A DNA stretch of 64,000 nucleotides from the NCBI GenBank assembly GCA_947683425.1, contig CANTUQ010000081.1:7932501-7996500 (forward strand). Direction: 5' to 3'. Position numbers and translations under genes: made by a program. Shown here one piece after another: positions 33,963 to 44,820 of the stretch; position 1 is the first letter of the stretch, and every line of letters begins with the position of its first letter. The notes under the pieces were generated by a model that worked only from the letters and a program-made list of their open reading frames with translations, had not been told where the DNA came from and searched no databases. The stretch comes from Excoecaria cochinchinensis (Eukaryota > Streptophyta > Magnoliopsida > Malpighiales > Euphorbiaceae).

Positions 33963-34056
<94 letters not shown>

Positions 34057-34324
34057 TCATGGTGTTATTGTTAGTATCATTACTTCATATTTGTTTTGTA
34101 CTACCATTATTTATTACTATAGTTTTTGCTATTGTAATTTCCATTATTATTATTATTATCATTATTATTATTACTATTATCATTATCTCATGGTGCTAAT
34201 ATTATTAGTATTATTATTCTATGTACATGTTATATTATCATCATTTGTTATCACGATTTTGTTTGTTATCATTATTATCATTATCATCATTACTATTATC
34301 ATTATTTTTATTATTTCATCATGC

Positions 34325-34394
<70 letters not shown>

Positions 34395-35601
34395 ACTATC
34401 ATAGTCATCACTATTATCATTTTGTTGTGTTGCATTATTATTATTGTTATTATCATTATTTCTTATTGTGCCTAACATTTATTTTGTCTTTATTTGATTA
34501 ATTTTTAGAACTATTACTAATATTTTTAATATTATTTTTTGGTGTGAGATTTATTTTGAGTTGCATTACGTGGGCATTCCTGTGACCTCCCGGAAGGGTC
34601 ACCACAGGTAGGAGAACACGTCGGTTGGGTGAGATCTCTCCTATTCCCCTTCTTTGTGTTGTGTTTGTTTGCAAATAAATATTTTATTTACGCACGCGTG
34701 AGATAAAAAGTCACAAAAATATTTCTGTAATTGAATTAGAATTTTCACTAATAAAATTGGGACCAATGTCCCGCGTTTTAGCCAAGGAATGTAAAACATC
34801 AGAATAAAACGAAGAGTTTCTTTTTCTCCAAAATGGGATCACTCATCCCGGTTTTCAACCCAACAATCAAACAACTCTTCCACCCTTTTCAAATAAGTAC
34901 GAAGGAACCGATGTTCCTAAACCTTCAAACAAGTGCGAAGAAACAAATGTTCCTAAACCAACGCATGTCCCGATTTATGTATGTTTTTCTCATGTTTGAT
35001 TTTGTTTGATTGTTTTAAATTTATGTTCATTTTCTTTTGGGCCCTTGTAATTGATTTTGGGGCAACATTATTTAATTTCCATTTGGGATTGTATTCTGTC
35101 CCAATTTACTTTTTTTTTCTTCTTTCAATGGGGTTGTATTTCGCCCCAACTTCCTTTGTAATTGTGTGCTTGGTGTGTTTATTGCTTTCCTTTATTGCTT
35201 TATTTATCGCTTTCTTTTATTGCTTTTGGGTGCTTGCAATGCGTTTTTAATTCAATGCATTAATCGTGTGAGATAAGGGATAGAATTTTAGGAGGTTAAA
35301 AACTCATTTATAATTAACCAAAACATAAATAAGAGGGAAGTTCCGAACACCAATCTCTGGTTTAGACCAATAAGAGGTTAGAGACCTTTCCTAATTTCTT
35401 GTAAATTGGGTGGCGACTCCAAAATACCTCAAAGGTGCCTAAAAGTGTCATGAGGCTAGATGATCCTTCCCAATATTCTATTGGGAAGGGGGCATCCAAG
35501 ATGTCTCATGGCACCAAAGATAAAAAAAAGACGCGAATCAATCCCTCGAATCCTAAAAGCGGGTTCAACGAGGGCCTTTGCTAGATTCAGCGTGCGTCAT
35601 A
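33092..35601 (+). repeat. Solo Tat LTR C (copy 2)
   Basis: The duplicate of 28500-31025, with the same AATGG duplication (33087-33091 and 35602-35606). Its 3' hairpin at 35465-35489 is a perfect 10-bp stem (CCTTCCCAAT-attct-ATTGGGAAGG), whereas copy 1 has one mismatch there. Confidence 0.88.
33963..34056 (+). repeat. (TAT)n microsatellite
   Basis: About 31 units; the counterpart of 29371-29488, shorter by eight units. Confidence 0.95.
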
Positions 35602-35965
35602 AATGGCATTTCCCTTTTTATAAAAGAACTAGGAAATGATGAGTACATGAGTTGAACTGCTTTTGTTTTATGTATTTGCAAAGGCTGTGTGCATTTCAGT
35701 ATGATTTCTCCATGCATGATCACCATTTAACATAGATTCAGAATGTAAAATTACATTTAATCTCGGAGTGGATCTTTTAAGCATCAGACTCATATTTTCA
35801 ACCAGCCCTCTCGAGTTTTCTGAATTGGATATTTTCTCTCAAGCCTCTAAGTTTTGCCCAGAGTGCCTTTTTTCAGTTTTCACCCCGACGAGGCGCCAAA
35901 TTTTAGCAAGGTCGCCTTTTTTCGGTTTTCAACCCGCAGGGCATTTATTCTCTTCTTTTGATTTT

Positions 35966-36694
35966 TAGTCTTTAGCCATGGACCTTCTTGAGTCTGTTGA
36001 TGTTGATCTATTATCCGAGCTCATCTCCATTGCTGTCTGTTAGAAATGCTACTCCCTTGCATACCAATCTCTTAAGAACGAACCTTCCTATGTTGGACTT
36101 AATTTACCTTGTATGTCTAGGATGCTTGGTTTCATTTGCCTGGAGACTGAATCTCCTCCTTTCCAGTGAGTGCTTCCTGACCTTCTTTTCGAATGATCAA
36201 ACAAGTCTTTTCTGATAGATTCGGTTGTGATAATAAGTCTACGACCTGTTCTTGTCTAACATGTTCGAATGCTGCAATCGCTTCGAACCATCTTGGCCAA
36301 GATCTTCTTGACATACTTGTTAACAGCCCCCTACTGCCCCATTGGCTTGAGGGCAATACGGGGAGGACTTGTGATGCTTGATGATATACTTCTGGAGCGA
36401 CTCCCTAGCTTTAGGCACAGACTACTCTTCCGTCCTTGAACCCTACGTGGTACGGGGGACCAAATCAACATATCAGATTTCTTTCGATGAACCTGTCCAT
36501 ACCCCGAGCGTCGACTTTCCTGAAGGACCCGGCTTCTGTCTACTTAGTGAAATAGGCGATAGCAACCATGGTGGACCTATGTCGATTAGAGTCCGTAGGG
36601 TACACTTCCCCTAAGATATCTATTCCCCAAACTTCGAGCAATCCGTATCCATTGCAGGTCAATAGAACCCTTTCGGTCCTTTTTGGTAGCCAAG
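35966..36694 (-). pseudogene. Degenerate integrase of element A (duplication copy 2)
   Basis: Same content and lesions as 31390-32118: WGIDILG core start, HHKSSPYCPQANGAV piece and C-terminal block. This copy abuts the intact left end of element B; its 5' continuation resumes across B at 53076. It shows that A was already defective, or decayed, before the duplication, because both copies share the same stops. Confidence 0.85.
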
Positions 36695-37165
36695 TGTAGA
36701 CATCGGGTTTTGAGTCAGATTTTGATGGCAATTTTGGGTCCTTGATAAATTCCTCCAAACAAAAAATATATATATATAAAAAATTGATGAAATGAGATTA
36801 GGTAAACTTAAATAAATTAAAAATTAGGTTAATTTAATTAGTTAGTATTGCAATTAGTCAGTAAATATTATTGGATAATTAAAACGTATTTAAGTTTTAA
36901 AGTTAAGATTAGTTAATTAGTTAATATTTTAGGATAGTTAAAATTGAAAAAAGAAAATAGATATAGGGTTTAATTAAATAAATTAGATTGATAATTTAAG
37001 TAGATTGATTAAATTAAATAGGTATAAAATATAGAGTATTTAATTCATAGAGGGTTTAATTAATTAATGTGTAGTAATTTGAGTAAATTAATTAAAATAA
37101 AAAAAATCAGAAAATTAAAAATGGAGGAAATAATTAGGGTAACCAAACTTAACCTAATTTAGGGA

Positions 37166-37174
37166 TATAAATAG
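37166..37174 (+). promoter_or_regulatory. TATA box of LTR B
   Basis: TATAAATAG is a consensus plant TATA box about 470 bp into the LTR, followed by a purine-rich presumptive transcribed leader. It is conserved in the 3' LTR (50774-50782) and the duplicated fragment (32590-32598). Confidence 0.65.
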
Positions 37175-37847
37175 AAAATGATAAGCAAGAAGGAAAGGCT
37201 CTCGGTAGATCAAGGAAAAAGACCAAGAAAAAGAAAAAGAAAAGAGAAAGAAGAAAAGAGAGAGCAAGAGGGAGAACCCAGAAAACCAAAAAGAGAAAAG
37301 GAAAGCAAGAGAGACAAGGCAAAAATATAGAAAGAAAAATAAAAAGAGTAAGAGACACAGAGAGCAAGAGAGCCAAGGTAAAAATATAGAAAGAAAAGAA
37401 TAAAAAGAGGAAGAGAGCACAGATTAAGGGGCCAAGATCAAAAGAAAAGCAAAGAAAATAAAAGAATAGAAAGGAAAGAGAGAGGAGCAGCCAACGGGAA
37501 ACACACGCCGGCGGAAAAGAAGAAAAGAGAGGGAGAGTGGCGGGGCCTCCGCCGGCCAGCCACGGCGGCGCACGGCCAAACGCGCGGCGACACCAGGTCC
37601 ACGGTGGCCGGACGCACTAGCCTGCACCCATCGGCCTCCACCACTCGCCGGGAAAGGAGAAATCGGAGGGAAGGTGGCGCGACGGTTTAAGGCGATTTTT
37701 GACCTCCTCCGGTGACGTTCCGGCACGTGGACATCGGCGGCAAACTTCCAGTGACCAAACGAAGCTGATGGCAGCAGCGGTGTCTTCAATGGCGGCTCCG
37801 GTGACGCTCCGGCGAAGCTCCGGTGGTAAGTCCTCCTTCCCTCTTTA

Positions 37848-37849
<2 letters not shown>

Positions 37850-37884
<35 letters not shown>

Positions 37885-37983
37885 TAATTAATATTTATTA
37901 TTATTATTATTGGTATTTATTTATTATTATTATTTAATATTCTGTTTTATATTTATTATATTTATTATTAATTATTCTGTATA

Positions 37984-38050
<67 letters not shown>
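37850..38050 (+). repeat. (TTA)n microsatellites in LTR B
   Basis: Two ATT/TTA runs at 37850-37884 and 37989-38050 are separated by AT-rich sequence. The 3' LTR has shorter runs at 51446-51475 and 51586-51620. Confidence 0.9.
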
Positions 38051-38054
<4 letters not shown>

Positions 38055-38177
38055 TATCATGGTTGGATTAATATTATTGTTATGATTATTATTATTGATT
38101 ATAATTATTATAGTGGTATTCTTGTTGGTTATGATAATTATTGTTGTGTGATATTATTATTATTTTATTTATGTTAT

Positions 38178-40046
38178 TGTAGACACCGGGTCTTAAGGCA
38201 GTCCAGGTCAGAGTTACCCGATGAAGAGATCCATGTTGGTTTCCGAATAAATGGATGGAATTCGAAGGTTTTTGTCTTTCGGTTTCATAAGGATTAAAAT
38301 CTTTTTCTCTATAGCGTGAGGTTTTGAAAGGGTTTGGGAAATTTTGCTTGAAATTTGAAGTTTTGCTCCACAAACGGGATGACTGTCTGAAGTAGGGACG
38401 CCCGTCTCTACTTGGGGTGATCCCCGTCTCTATACATAGTAGGGACGGCCTGTCTGTAGCTAGGGACGGACACGCGTCCGAGCTGGGAAGCCCGTCCCTA
38501 GTCCCGCGTTACGGCCCATTTGTAGCTAGATTTTCACGCGTACCCTTGGTAGGGATGCCCGTCGGTAGTTGCAGGGATGCCCGTCGGTAGTGGATCTGAT
38601 CAGATAACACCGGTTTTGATCAAATTTTATCTCTTATCTTTCAAATTAGGGATAAGTTTTGGTAAAAAAATTGAATTTTAAAACTCCTTTTAAAATTCAA
38701 ACTTTAAACTAATGCTTATTTAATTTTATCTCCAAAAATTCTATAAATTGAGAAGTAAAATTCATTATTTGGGGTTAGAAAATTTGACAAAATTTTGGTG
38801 GAGAAAATTAAACACTTTTTGAGAGATTGGAATTTTTTTAGAAAAGATTTCTTTGTGAGCAATTTACAAGAGATCTATGAAATCTCTATTTTTAGAATTT
38901 TATTTGATAAAAATTCTTCCAATTAATTGATTTATTTAAATTCCTCTTGCGAATTAAGCCAATTTGAGCGTGCGAGGACCGAAACCATTAGATATTCACC
39001 TAAAAAGGTAAAATCCGAGGGTAAACATTCTGGATCAATACTTGTGTGACTTGATTAACTTATATTAATTATTTTCATTTTTTACCTTTTTTTTATCTTT
39101 TAACTCATTTCTTTTACAGTTTCCTATTATTTTCCTTTCTTTACTTTGTTCACCAATTTTGGCACTGACATGTTTATTCATATGAGTTATTTTCTGACCA
39201 TTTGGAATTGGAGTTGTAAATGATGATGGTCGAGCCAATCTGAAGATCTCCATACGGGTTCTTTCTCCACCCTTGCTTTTTATTCATGTTATTATCAAGA
39301 TCATTTCAATGTCGTTAAAGTGAAAAAGGGCCAAATATTTTATAGTAATTAATTTGGGGTTTTCTTGAAAGCTGTGGACCAATGTCCTGTTTTTAACCAA
39401 CGAAATTGACACTTCTTAAAATTAGTTTGTAACAAATATGCATGGCAGGACCATTGTCCTCACTCCAATGAATATCCCGTTTTCTGTATGATTTATATAC
39501 TGTTTTTATAATGGGGGTTGTATTCCGTCCCTAGTTTTATTGTAATTTATTTTGAGGATGTTTATTTTAATAATGCTTTATTTATTGCTCTTGACGTGAA
39601 TGATTGCGCCTTAATTAAATGCATCGTGTGGAAAGTTGATGAAACAATAAATTCAAAACTTAATCATAATATTGATCAAGTTATAAATAAATGAGAAGTC
39701 CCGAACTCACTCTGGTCTTTGGGGCTCAATGAGGCGAGAGGTCTAGGACTTCCAAGACACCTCTTGAGTCTCACCAAAAGACTGAAATTTACAATCCTAG
39801 GCTCCAGGGGGTAGAGACAGAGGCCTCCATGATCTCTCTGGCTAGCTCAAGATGGATATGTATGCGCCGTCTTAGACTCGCTGAGGCTAGACGACCCTTC
39901 CCAATGTTCTATTGGGTGGCGACTCCAAGAAACCTCATTGTTGCCCAAAATAGATGCACTTGTAAATACCTTACAAGTTTTATGAACCTCTCCTGATCGC
40001 CCTAAAGCGGGCCCTCGGGAGGACACGAGGTTCGGCGCGTGTCACA
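38178..40046 (+). repeat. Solo Tat LTR H inside the 5' LTR of B
   Basis: The 1869-bp TG...CA unit (TGTAGACACCGGGTCTTAAG...TTCGGCGCGTGTCACA) is flanked by the 5-bp duplication GTTAT (38173-38177 and 40047-40051). The empty site is preserved in the 3' LTR of B at about 51740. It contains a TATA box (38742-38750), a palindromic GC-rich island (38380-38610), the GAGGGTAAACATTC motif (about 39008) and a CCCAAT-gttct-ATTGGG hairpin (39900-39916). Confidence 0.95.
38380..38610. repeat. Palindromic GC-rich island in LTR H
   Basis: Repeats of tagggac(g/a) and cccgtc(c/t)cta lie in both orientations. For example, CTAGGGACGG pairs perfectly with CCGTCCCTAG across about 22 bases, and GTAGGGACG pairs with CGTCTCTAC. 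The island lies 200-430 bp from the LTR start. Confidence 0.8.
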
Positions 40047-41198
40047 GTTATGTATATTTATTTTATTATTTTTATCGTTATTATTATCATTATTATCATT
40101 TTGTTCATGTTACTATCATTACATTGAATTATTATTTTATCCATTCATAATTATTATCATTATTTTATGTTTATTTATTATGCATTATTATTTTATGATA
40201 TTATTATTAGCATTATTATTTTTATTGGCATTAATCATTGTAATTGTCATTTGTGCTTTTATATTCATTAATTCTCAATTTATTTCATTCAATTATTTAT
40301 TTAATTATTTATTCATTTACTTATCATTTAATTTAATCCATTATCAATCTCATTCATTTTTCTCAATTTATTATTCTTTTTATTCGCTTGTGGTCTGTAA
40401 TAATAAAGGATTTTTGACCGCGCTTAAAAAACCACCATAAAAATGTTTTCAACTAAAATGAAGATTTGTTAATAAAACTGGACCAATGTCCTCATTTTCA
40501 TCCCGAGCCAAAAGGTTTAACTTGATTTGAGAATTTTATACTTTTTTATAAAATGAGTATTTGGGAACCAATGTTCCCGTCTAAATGAATATCCCGATTT
40601 ATGCATGTTCTGTACTTTATTTACAGTGGGGGTTGTATTCCACCCCTAATTTTATTGTAATTTACTTTTGAATGCTTTATTTTAATTTTGCTTTTATTTT
40701 TCGCTTTTATGTGAATGATTGCTCCTTTTAATTGATTGCATCGTATGGAAAGATGGTGAAATAATAAATTCAAAACATAATTGTAAAATTAATCAAAGTA
40801 CGAATAAATGAGAAGTCCCGAACCTATCTCTGGTCTTTGGGCTCAATGAGGCGAGAGACCCATTTCGATGGGATCTCCAAGACACCTCTTGTGTCCCACC
40901 AAAAGACTCAAATTACAATCCTAGGCTCCATAGGGTTAGAGGGTCATTCCAATGTTCTATTGGGGTGAATGCCTCCAAGACCCCTTTGGTTTGCCCAAAA
41001 TGGATAATATGCGCCGTCTTAGGCTCACTGAGGCGAGACAAACTTTTCCAATGTTTTATTGGGTGGCAACTCCATGAAACCTCCTTGTTGCCCAAAATAG
41101 ACGCACTTGTAAATACCTTTCAAGTTTCCAATAAACCTCTTCCGATCGCCCTAAAAGCGGGCCTTTGGGAAACCCACTAGGTTTGGCGCGCGTCACAG

Positions 41199-41213
41199 TG
41201 GCGACTCCACTGG
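41199..41213 (+). other. Primer binding site of element B
   Basis: TGGCGACTCCACTGG follows the LTR end ...GTCACA after one base. The same site, inverted, is at 57355-57371. Ogre/Tat elements generally use tRNA-Arg; I did not check the match. Confidence 0.75.
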
Positions 41214-42199
41214 AAAAATTATATTCGAGACTTTGATTCGAAAGTACCTTGATTAAAGTTTACAATTAAGTTTTAGTTTATAAATTTCGCTCTTCTTTCA
41301 AAATTGCATTACATCCCATTAGAGCCTTAGATCTATGCTAGCTTGGTCCCCCTATCAACCCCGGTGCATTCCCGAAGCACGACCCTATGTTCACTCAATG
41401 TAGGGAAGTGTTAAGGATAATCACCAGCCCAAGCCTCGTACCATTTGGTATATAAAATGGAGACCCAATCGGTCGTTACGCTCGTGATGAGCTAGACCCG
41501 TTGGCAGGAACCATGCTTGGGTAGACCTAAAGTAATGTCATCTTTGACCAAAACCCATGTAATGGCAATAGATACTTCCCCTAGGTGGTATGAACCATAA
41601 TACCTTGCTTGCTATGTGGGTCATTAGGTATTGGACAATCCAGATAATTTGATTAGCCACCTAATCAAAGGCTTTCATGCCCCGATAGGCCCATGTCAAT
41701 TTATTTGGACTGCCTAAATATATAATGATCATAACCCATGTGCCTGTGCATTAGCTAGGAGAGGTTTTGCCGCCGATTTTTTCACCGTGCACCATACGTG
41801 TCCATCGGGTCCTCGATTGACCCATGGGTTAAGTCCACCTAGGACAGAGACCGCACGACCTCGTGTGTGGGGGCAATAAGGTTGGAAGGATCTACCTGCT
41901 TGCATGTGGTTGTTAACGATGCATTGCGTATTCATGTCATTCATGCACAAATAAATTTTTATCTCCTCCCTATGTATACATCATCTTCTGTGCATAAAAT
42001 TATTACATGTACCTATTACCCTGTGTATAGTTTTTCACATGTCTCAATATATCATTATAATCTCTTTTAGACATTATATATTATTTGTTACACAACATGA
42101 CCATGCATTGCGCATTATTCATGCATCATTCTAACCCTTTGCTTTTCGGCCACTGTAGACCACGTGCTTGGGTGGTTTAAGGATTCCGGTAGTCGTTCG
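41214..42199 (+). other. Leader of element B
   Basis: Non-coding; matches the leaders of A and E. Landmarks: tcactcaatgtagggaagtg, the block around 41460-41560, and multiple CATGT/ACATG-rich stretches at 41930-42120. The longest frames are short and stop-ridden. Confidence 0.65.
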
Positions 42200-42219
42200 A
42201 AGAGCGGTCAGAGTTCACA

Positions 42220-43203
42220 TTGATTGACAAAGAGTTAACATCCTCACTAGAGTGTCTAAAGGTATTAGGAATGGCTAACCCTTCACAACAGAATGAAGAT
42301 GCTTGTGCCCTGATTGCCCAAGAGATGGATAGAAGGTTTGAAGAGCTGGAAGAAAGGTTATTGGTTGTCATTAAAGAAAGAATGGATGCCATGGCATTGG
42401 TTCTCTAATCTCAGCTTATGGCAGCGTCTTTTAACGAAGTAAAGCAGGCCACTACCGAGGAGGCTCATACAACAACTACTACAGTATCTCTCTATCCTTC
42501 TGAGACCAAAGGTGAGAGGTCACTGGATTCACCAGTTGAGCAAGGACGAAATAGAAGGCCTACTTTAGAACATGGCATTATGCCCGAAGAGGATGAGGAC
42601 CCTGCAGTCACTTATATTCTAGAAGGTGAAACCTCAGGAAGCCTCGACAATAGTAAGGTAAATGTCAAGGCTTCAGAAGTTTCAGCCACTTGAGTAGCTC
42701 GATCCCACCTCACTGTCCTGGGTAAGCCATTGTCTTGGCACTTCACCCATCTTGTTAAGAAAGGGAAGTTGCAACCCTTGCTAGCTGGGCCTGCCCCAAG
42801 TCAGGGAAAGCCTAGGCACAGAATAGACTGGTATTGTGCATATCACTAGTACACTGAGCATAGAACAGACTACTGTCGTCACCTAAAAGATCGCATCCAA
42901 GAACTGGTGTCAGACCTAGAAAAAGGAAAGACGGTAGGAATGCCAATGACGGAAGTGAGGCAAAGGCATTTTTCTAATTTGGGTAGATCATTGTCTTGGG
43001 TCATTAAGAGGCTAATAAATGAGGGGGTATTGCAGCCATTGCCAGCTAGGCCTGCTAGAAGCCAAGGACAGCCTGGTTATAAAGAAGATGAGTATTGTGC
43101 CTACCACCAGCACACCGGGCATACTATAGATTATTACAAAGCCTTAAGACATGTTATCCAAGATCTGATTGATTCCAACAAGATCTCCGACCCAGAGAAG
43201 TGA
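42220..43203 (+). pseudogene. Gag-like remnant of element B with two zinc modules
   Basis: Reading begins with a probable coiled coil (IAQEMDRRFEELEERLLVVI, then KERMDAMALVL), which matches 54800-54945 of element A. After a stop at 42408 the frame continues to 42693. A first C-terminal module follows: KPLSWHFTHLVKKGKLQPL, then WYCAYH, a stop, and YTEHRTDYC. A second module is at 42907-43203: FSNLGRSLSWVIKRLINEG, then YCAYHQHTGHTIDYYKALR. These are the C-x2-H-x4-H-x4-C-like modules known at the C-terminus of Tat-lineage gag; in the second the last Cys is Tyr. The capsid domain that precedes them in element A is missing here. Confidence 0.75.
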
Positions 43204-43381
43204 GAGGGAAGGAATAAGATGGACTAAGCGCCTAAGTGGAAAGGAAAAATGGTTTTCAAGGATGATGATAGACCATCGGCTGCGGTAGCTGTGTTAGCAG
43301 GAGCGGAAGTTGATTAGCTGTTTAGAACGTTCTTTTTATTTTTGAACTATTTAGTAATGACATTTTGATTTCACTAATAAG

Positions 43382-43875
43382 ATGAATGCTTTTGCTTACT
43401 TGTGTTACATGTCTTATGATTTCATTATGCATGATCATGGCTCATTCATATTTGATATTGACTTAATTGATGCCACTCAGTTTAATCTCAGAACTTTGGG
43501 GAATCTGAAGAAAATATTGATAGCATCTATTATAACTCCTAAAGTGAGATTAAAATTTGAGAGAATGAAAACAAAATATGAAAAAGTCTTTGCCTGGACA
43601 TATGAGGACATGCTAAGAGTCATCAATGGAATCTCCAAGCACATCATTCCAGATATCCCGATCATGTACCAGTCACACAGAAACTCAAAAGATTAAAGCC
43701 AAAAGAGGCAGAACAGGTTAAAGAAAGGAATCCATAAGCAGGAATGAGGCCAAAATCCCTAGTCGAAGTTCCACGCCCGACTAGATTAACCAATGATGGT
43801 TCCAATGGTTAAGAAGAGATATGCGTATGTGTGAATTCCAGGATTTGAGCAAAGCTTGTTAAAGGGAATGTTGTT
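43382..43875 (+). pseudogene. Sense RT fragment of element B (upstream border and first motif)
   Basis: The frame contains DIDLIDATQFNL and KVFAWTYEDM, the usual sequence just before Tat reverse transcriptase. After frameshifts the RT motif DMRMCEFQDLSKAC follows at 43821-43857, corresponding to the family CVDYRDLNKAC block. RT stops there, and a purine-rich tract replaces the catalytic YxDD region. Confidence 0.75.
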
Positions 43876-43960
43876 TGGAAAAAAAAGCAAAAAAAAAAAA
43901 AAAGAAAAAGAAGAGAAAAATAAAAGAAGAAAGAAAAATAAAAGAAAAAATCAAATCAGC
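43876..43960 (+). repeat. Purine-rich spacer
   Basis: An A/G tract of about 75 bp separates the sense and antisense RT fragments. Element A has the complementary T/C tract at 53165-53250. Confidence 0.8.
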
Positions 43961-43964
43961 GTGT

Positions 43965-44035
43965 ACATTGAAAATTCATCATAGGGGGGCAAGCTTTGTT
44001 CAAATCCTGTTGATCTACACATGCCCATACTTTGC
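43965..44035 (-). pseudogene. Antisense RT fragment of element B
   Basis: On the minus strand this reads KKNGK then CVDQQDLNKACPP, the same RT block as the sense fragment at 43821-43857 but inverted. It is joined directly to the integrase remnant. Element A has the identical arrangement. Confidence 0.8.
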
Positions 44036-44820
44036 CATTTTTCTTGACTTCTAAAAAGGAACACAAGGATTATATCAACTTGTAATGGATATAGGTTGCT
44101 CGAACTTGGAAATAAACAACATATGGTATACCCTACAGCCCCAACGGGCAAGATCATGGTCTCCCACACCACACAACATTCAAGAACGGAAGGATGAGGT
44201 ATGACTTGGGCCATGGAGTTGCTCTAGTAGCATGCAAGTCCTCTCTGTATTGCCTTCAAACCAATGGGGCAGGAGTGGCTGCTAATAAGGAGATCTTGGT
44301 CAAGATGGCTCGAAACTACAAGATGTAGCTGAAAATTTGCCTTTTGCACTTCAAACGCTGAAGAACCACCATCAGAACCTCCACAAGAGTCACGGGGGCA
44401 GAAGTCGTATGGTTAATCGATGTAAAGTTCAAATCTTTAAGGACAGTCATTAGAGCCCAGATTCCAAAAGCCAGCTGGGCATGGCAATAGTAGCAGTAGT
44501 CAAACATGTTGGACAGAGACAAGTCATGAAATTATTACCACAGTTTGATCCATGAGAAAATACTTTGCTCGATCATCCGGTGAGGAAGCTAGAAAATAAC
44601 CACAGAAAGAGAGAGATTCAATGAGACCAGATGTTCACATGAATGAGATAAATTTAGGACAATGCAAGAGGATTCCATCTGTTCTTCAGAAGTTGTTATC
44701 CAAGACAGCAGCAATGGACAACAATGAAGAATCGGTCAATGTTAATAAACCCATGAGGGTCCATGGCAAAAGACTTAAAAATCAAAAGAAGAGAATAAAA
44801 GCCCCATAGGTCGAAAACCG
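44036..44820 (+). pseudogene. Degenerate integrase remnant of element B
   Basis: The DNA aligns with the A integrase start (aaaaagga...ggatataggttgctcgaa). It then gives SSLYCLQTNGAGVAANKEIL and KMARNYKM, corresponding to the SPYCPQANGAVEAANKDI block. The catalytic Glu has become Val-Ala and the aspartate blocks are unreadable. KNLPFALQTL follows, then the frame dissolves. A 62-codon open stretch at 44621-44809 belongs to the decayed C-terminal end of pol. Confidence 0.7.

Larger units (their letters stand above)
32944..37519. repeat. 4.6-kb tandem duplication, copy 2
   Basis: Second copy of 28352-32943, here continuous with the rest of element B. The junction gaaaag|taagcac at 32943/32944 has only 2-4 bp of microhomology, pointing to end-joining or replication slippage rather than recombination between long repeats. 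Confidence 0.95.
36695..41197 (+). repeat. 5' LTR of element B (interrupted by solo LTR H)
   Basis: It opens TGTAGACATCGGGTTTTGAG and ends GGTTTGGCGCGCGTCACA. Native length without H and its duplication is about 2.63 kb, against 2.77 kb for the 3' LTR; the difference is mainly a ~170-bp segment present only at 52066-52245. Order inside: TATA box (37166), ~300-bp purine-rich tract (37185-37500), GC-rich block (37500-37830), donor-like ggtGGTAAGTcc (37821-37832), ATT microsatellites (37850-38050), and hairpin repeats near the end. Confidence 0.9.
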
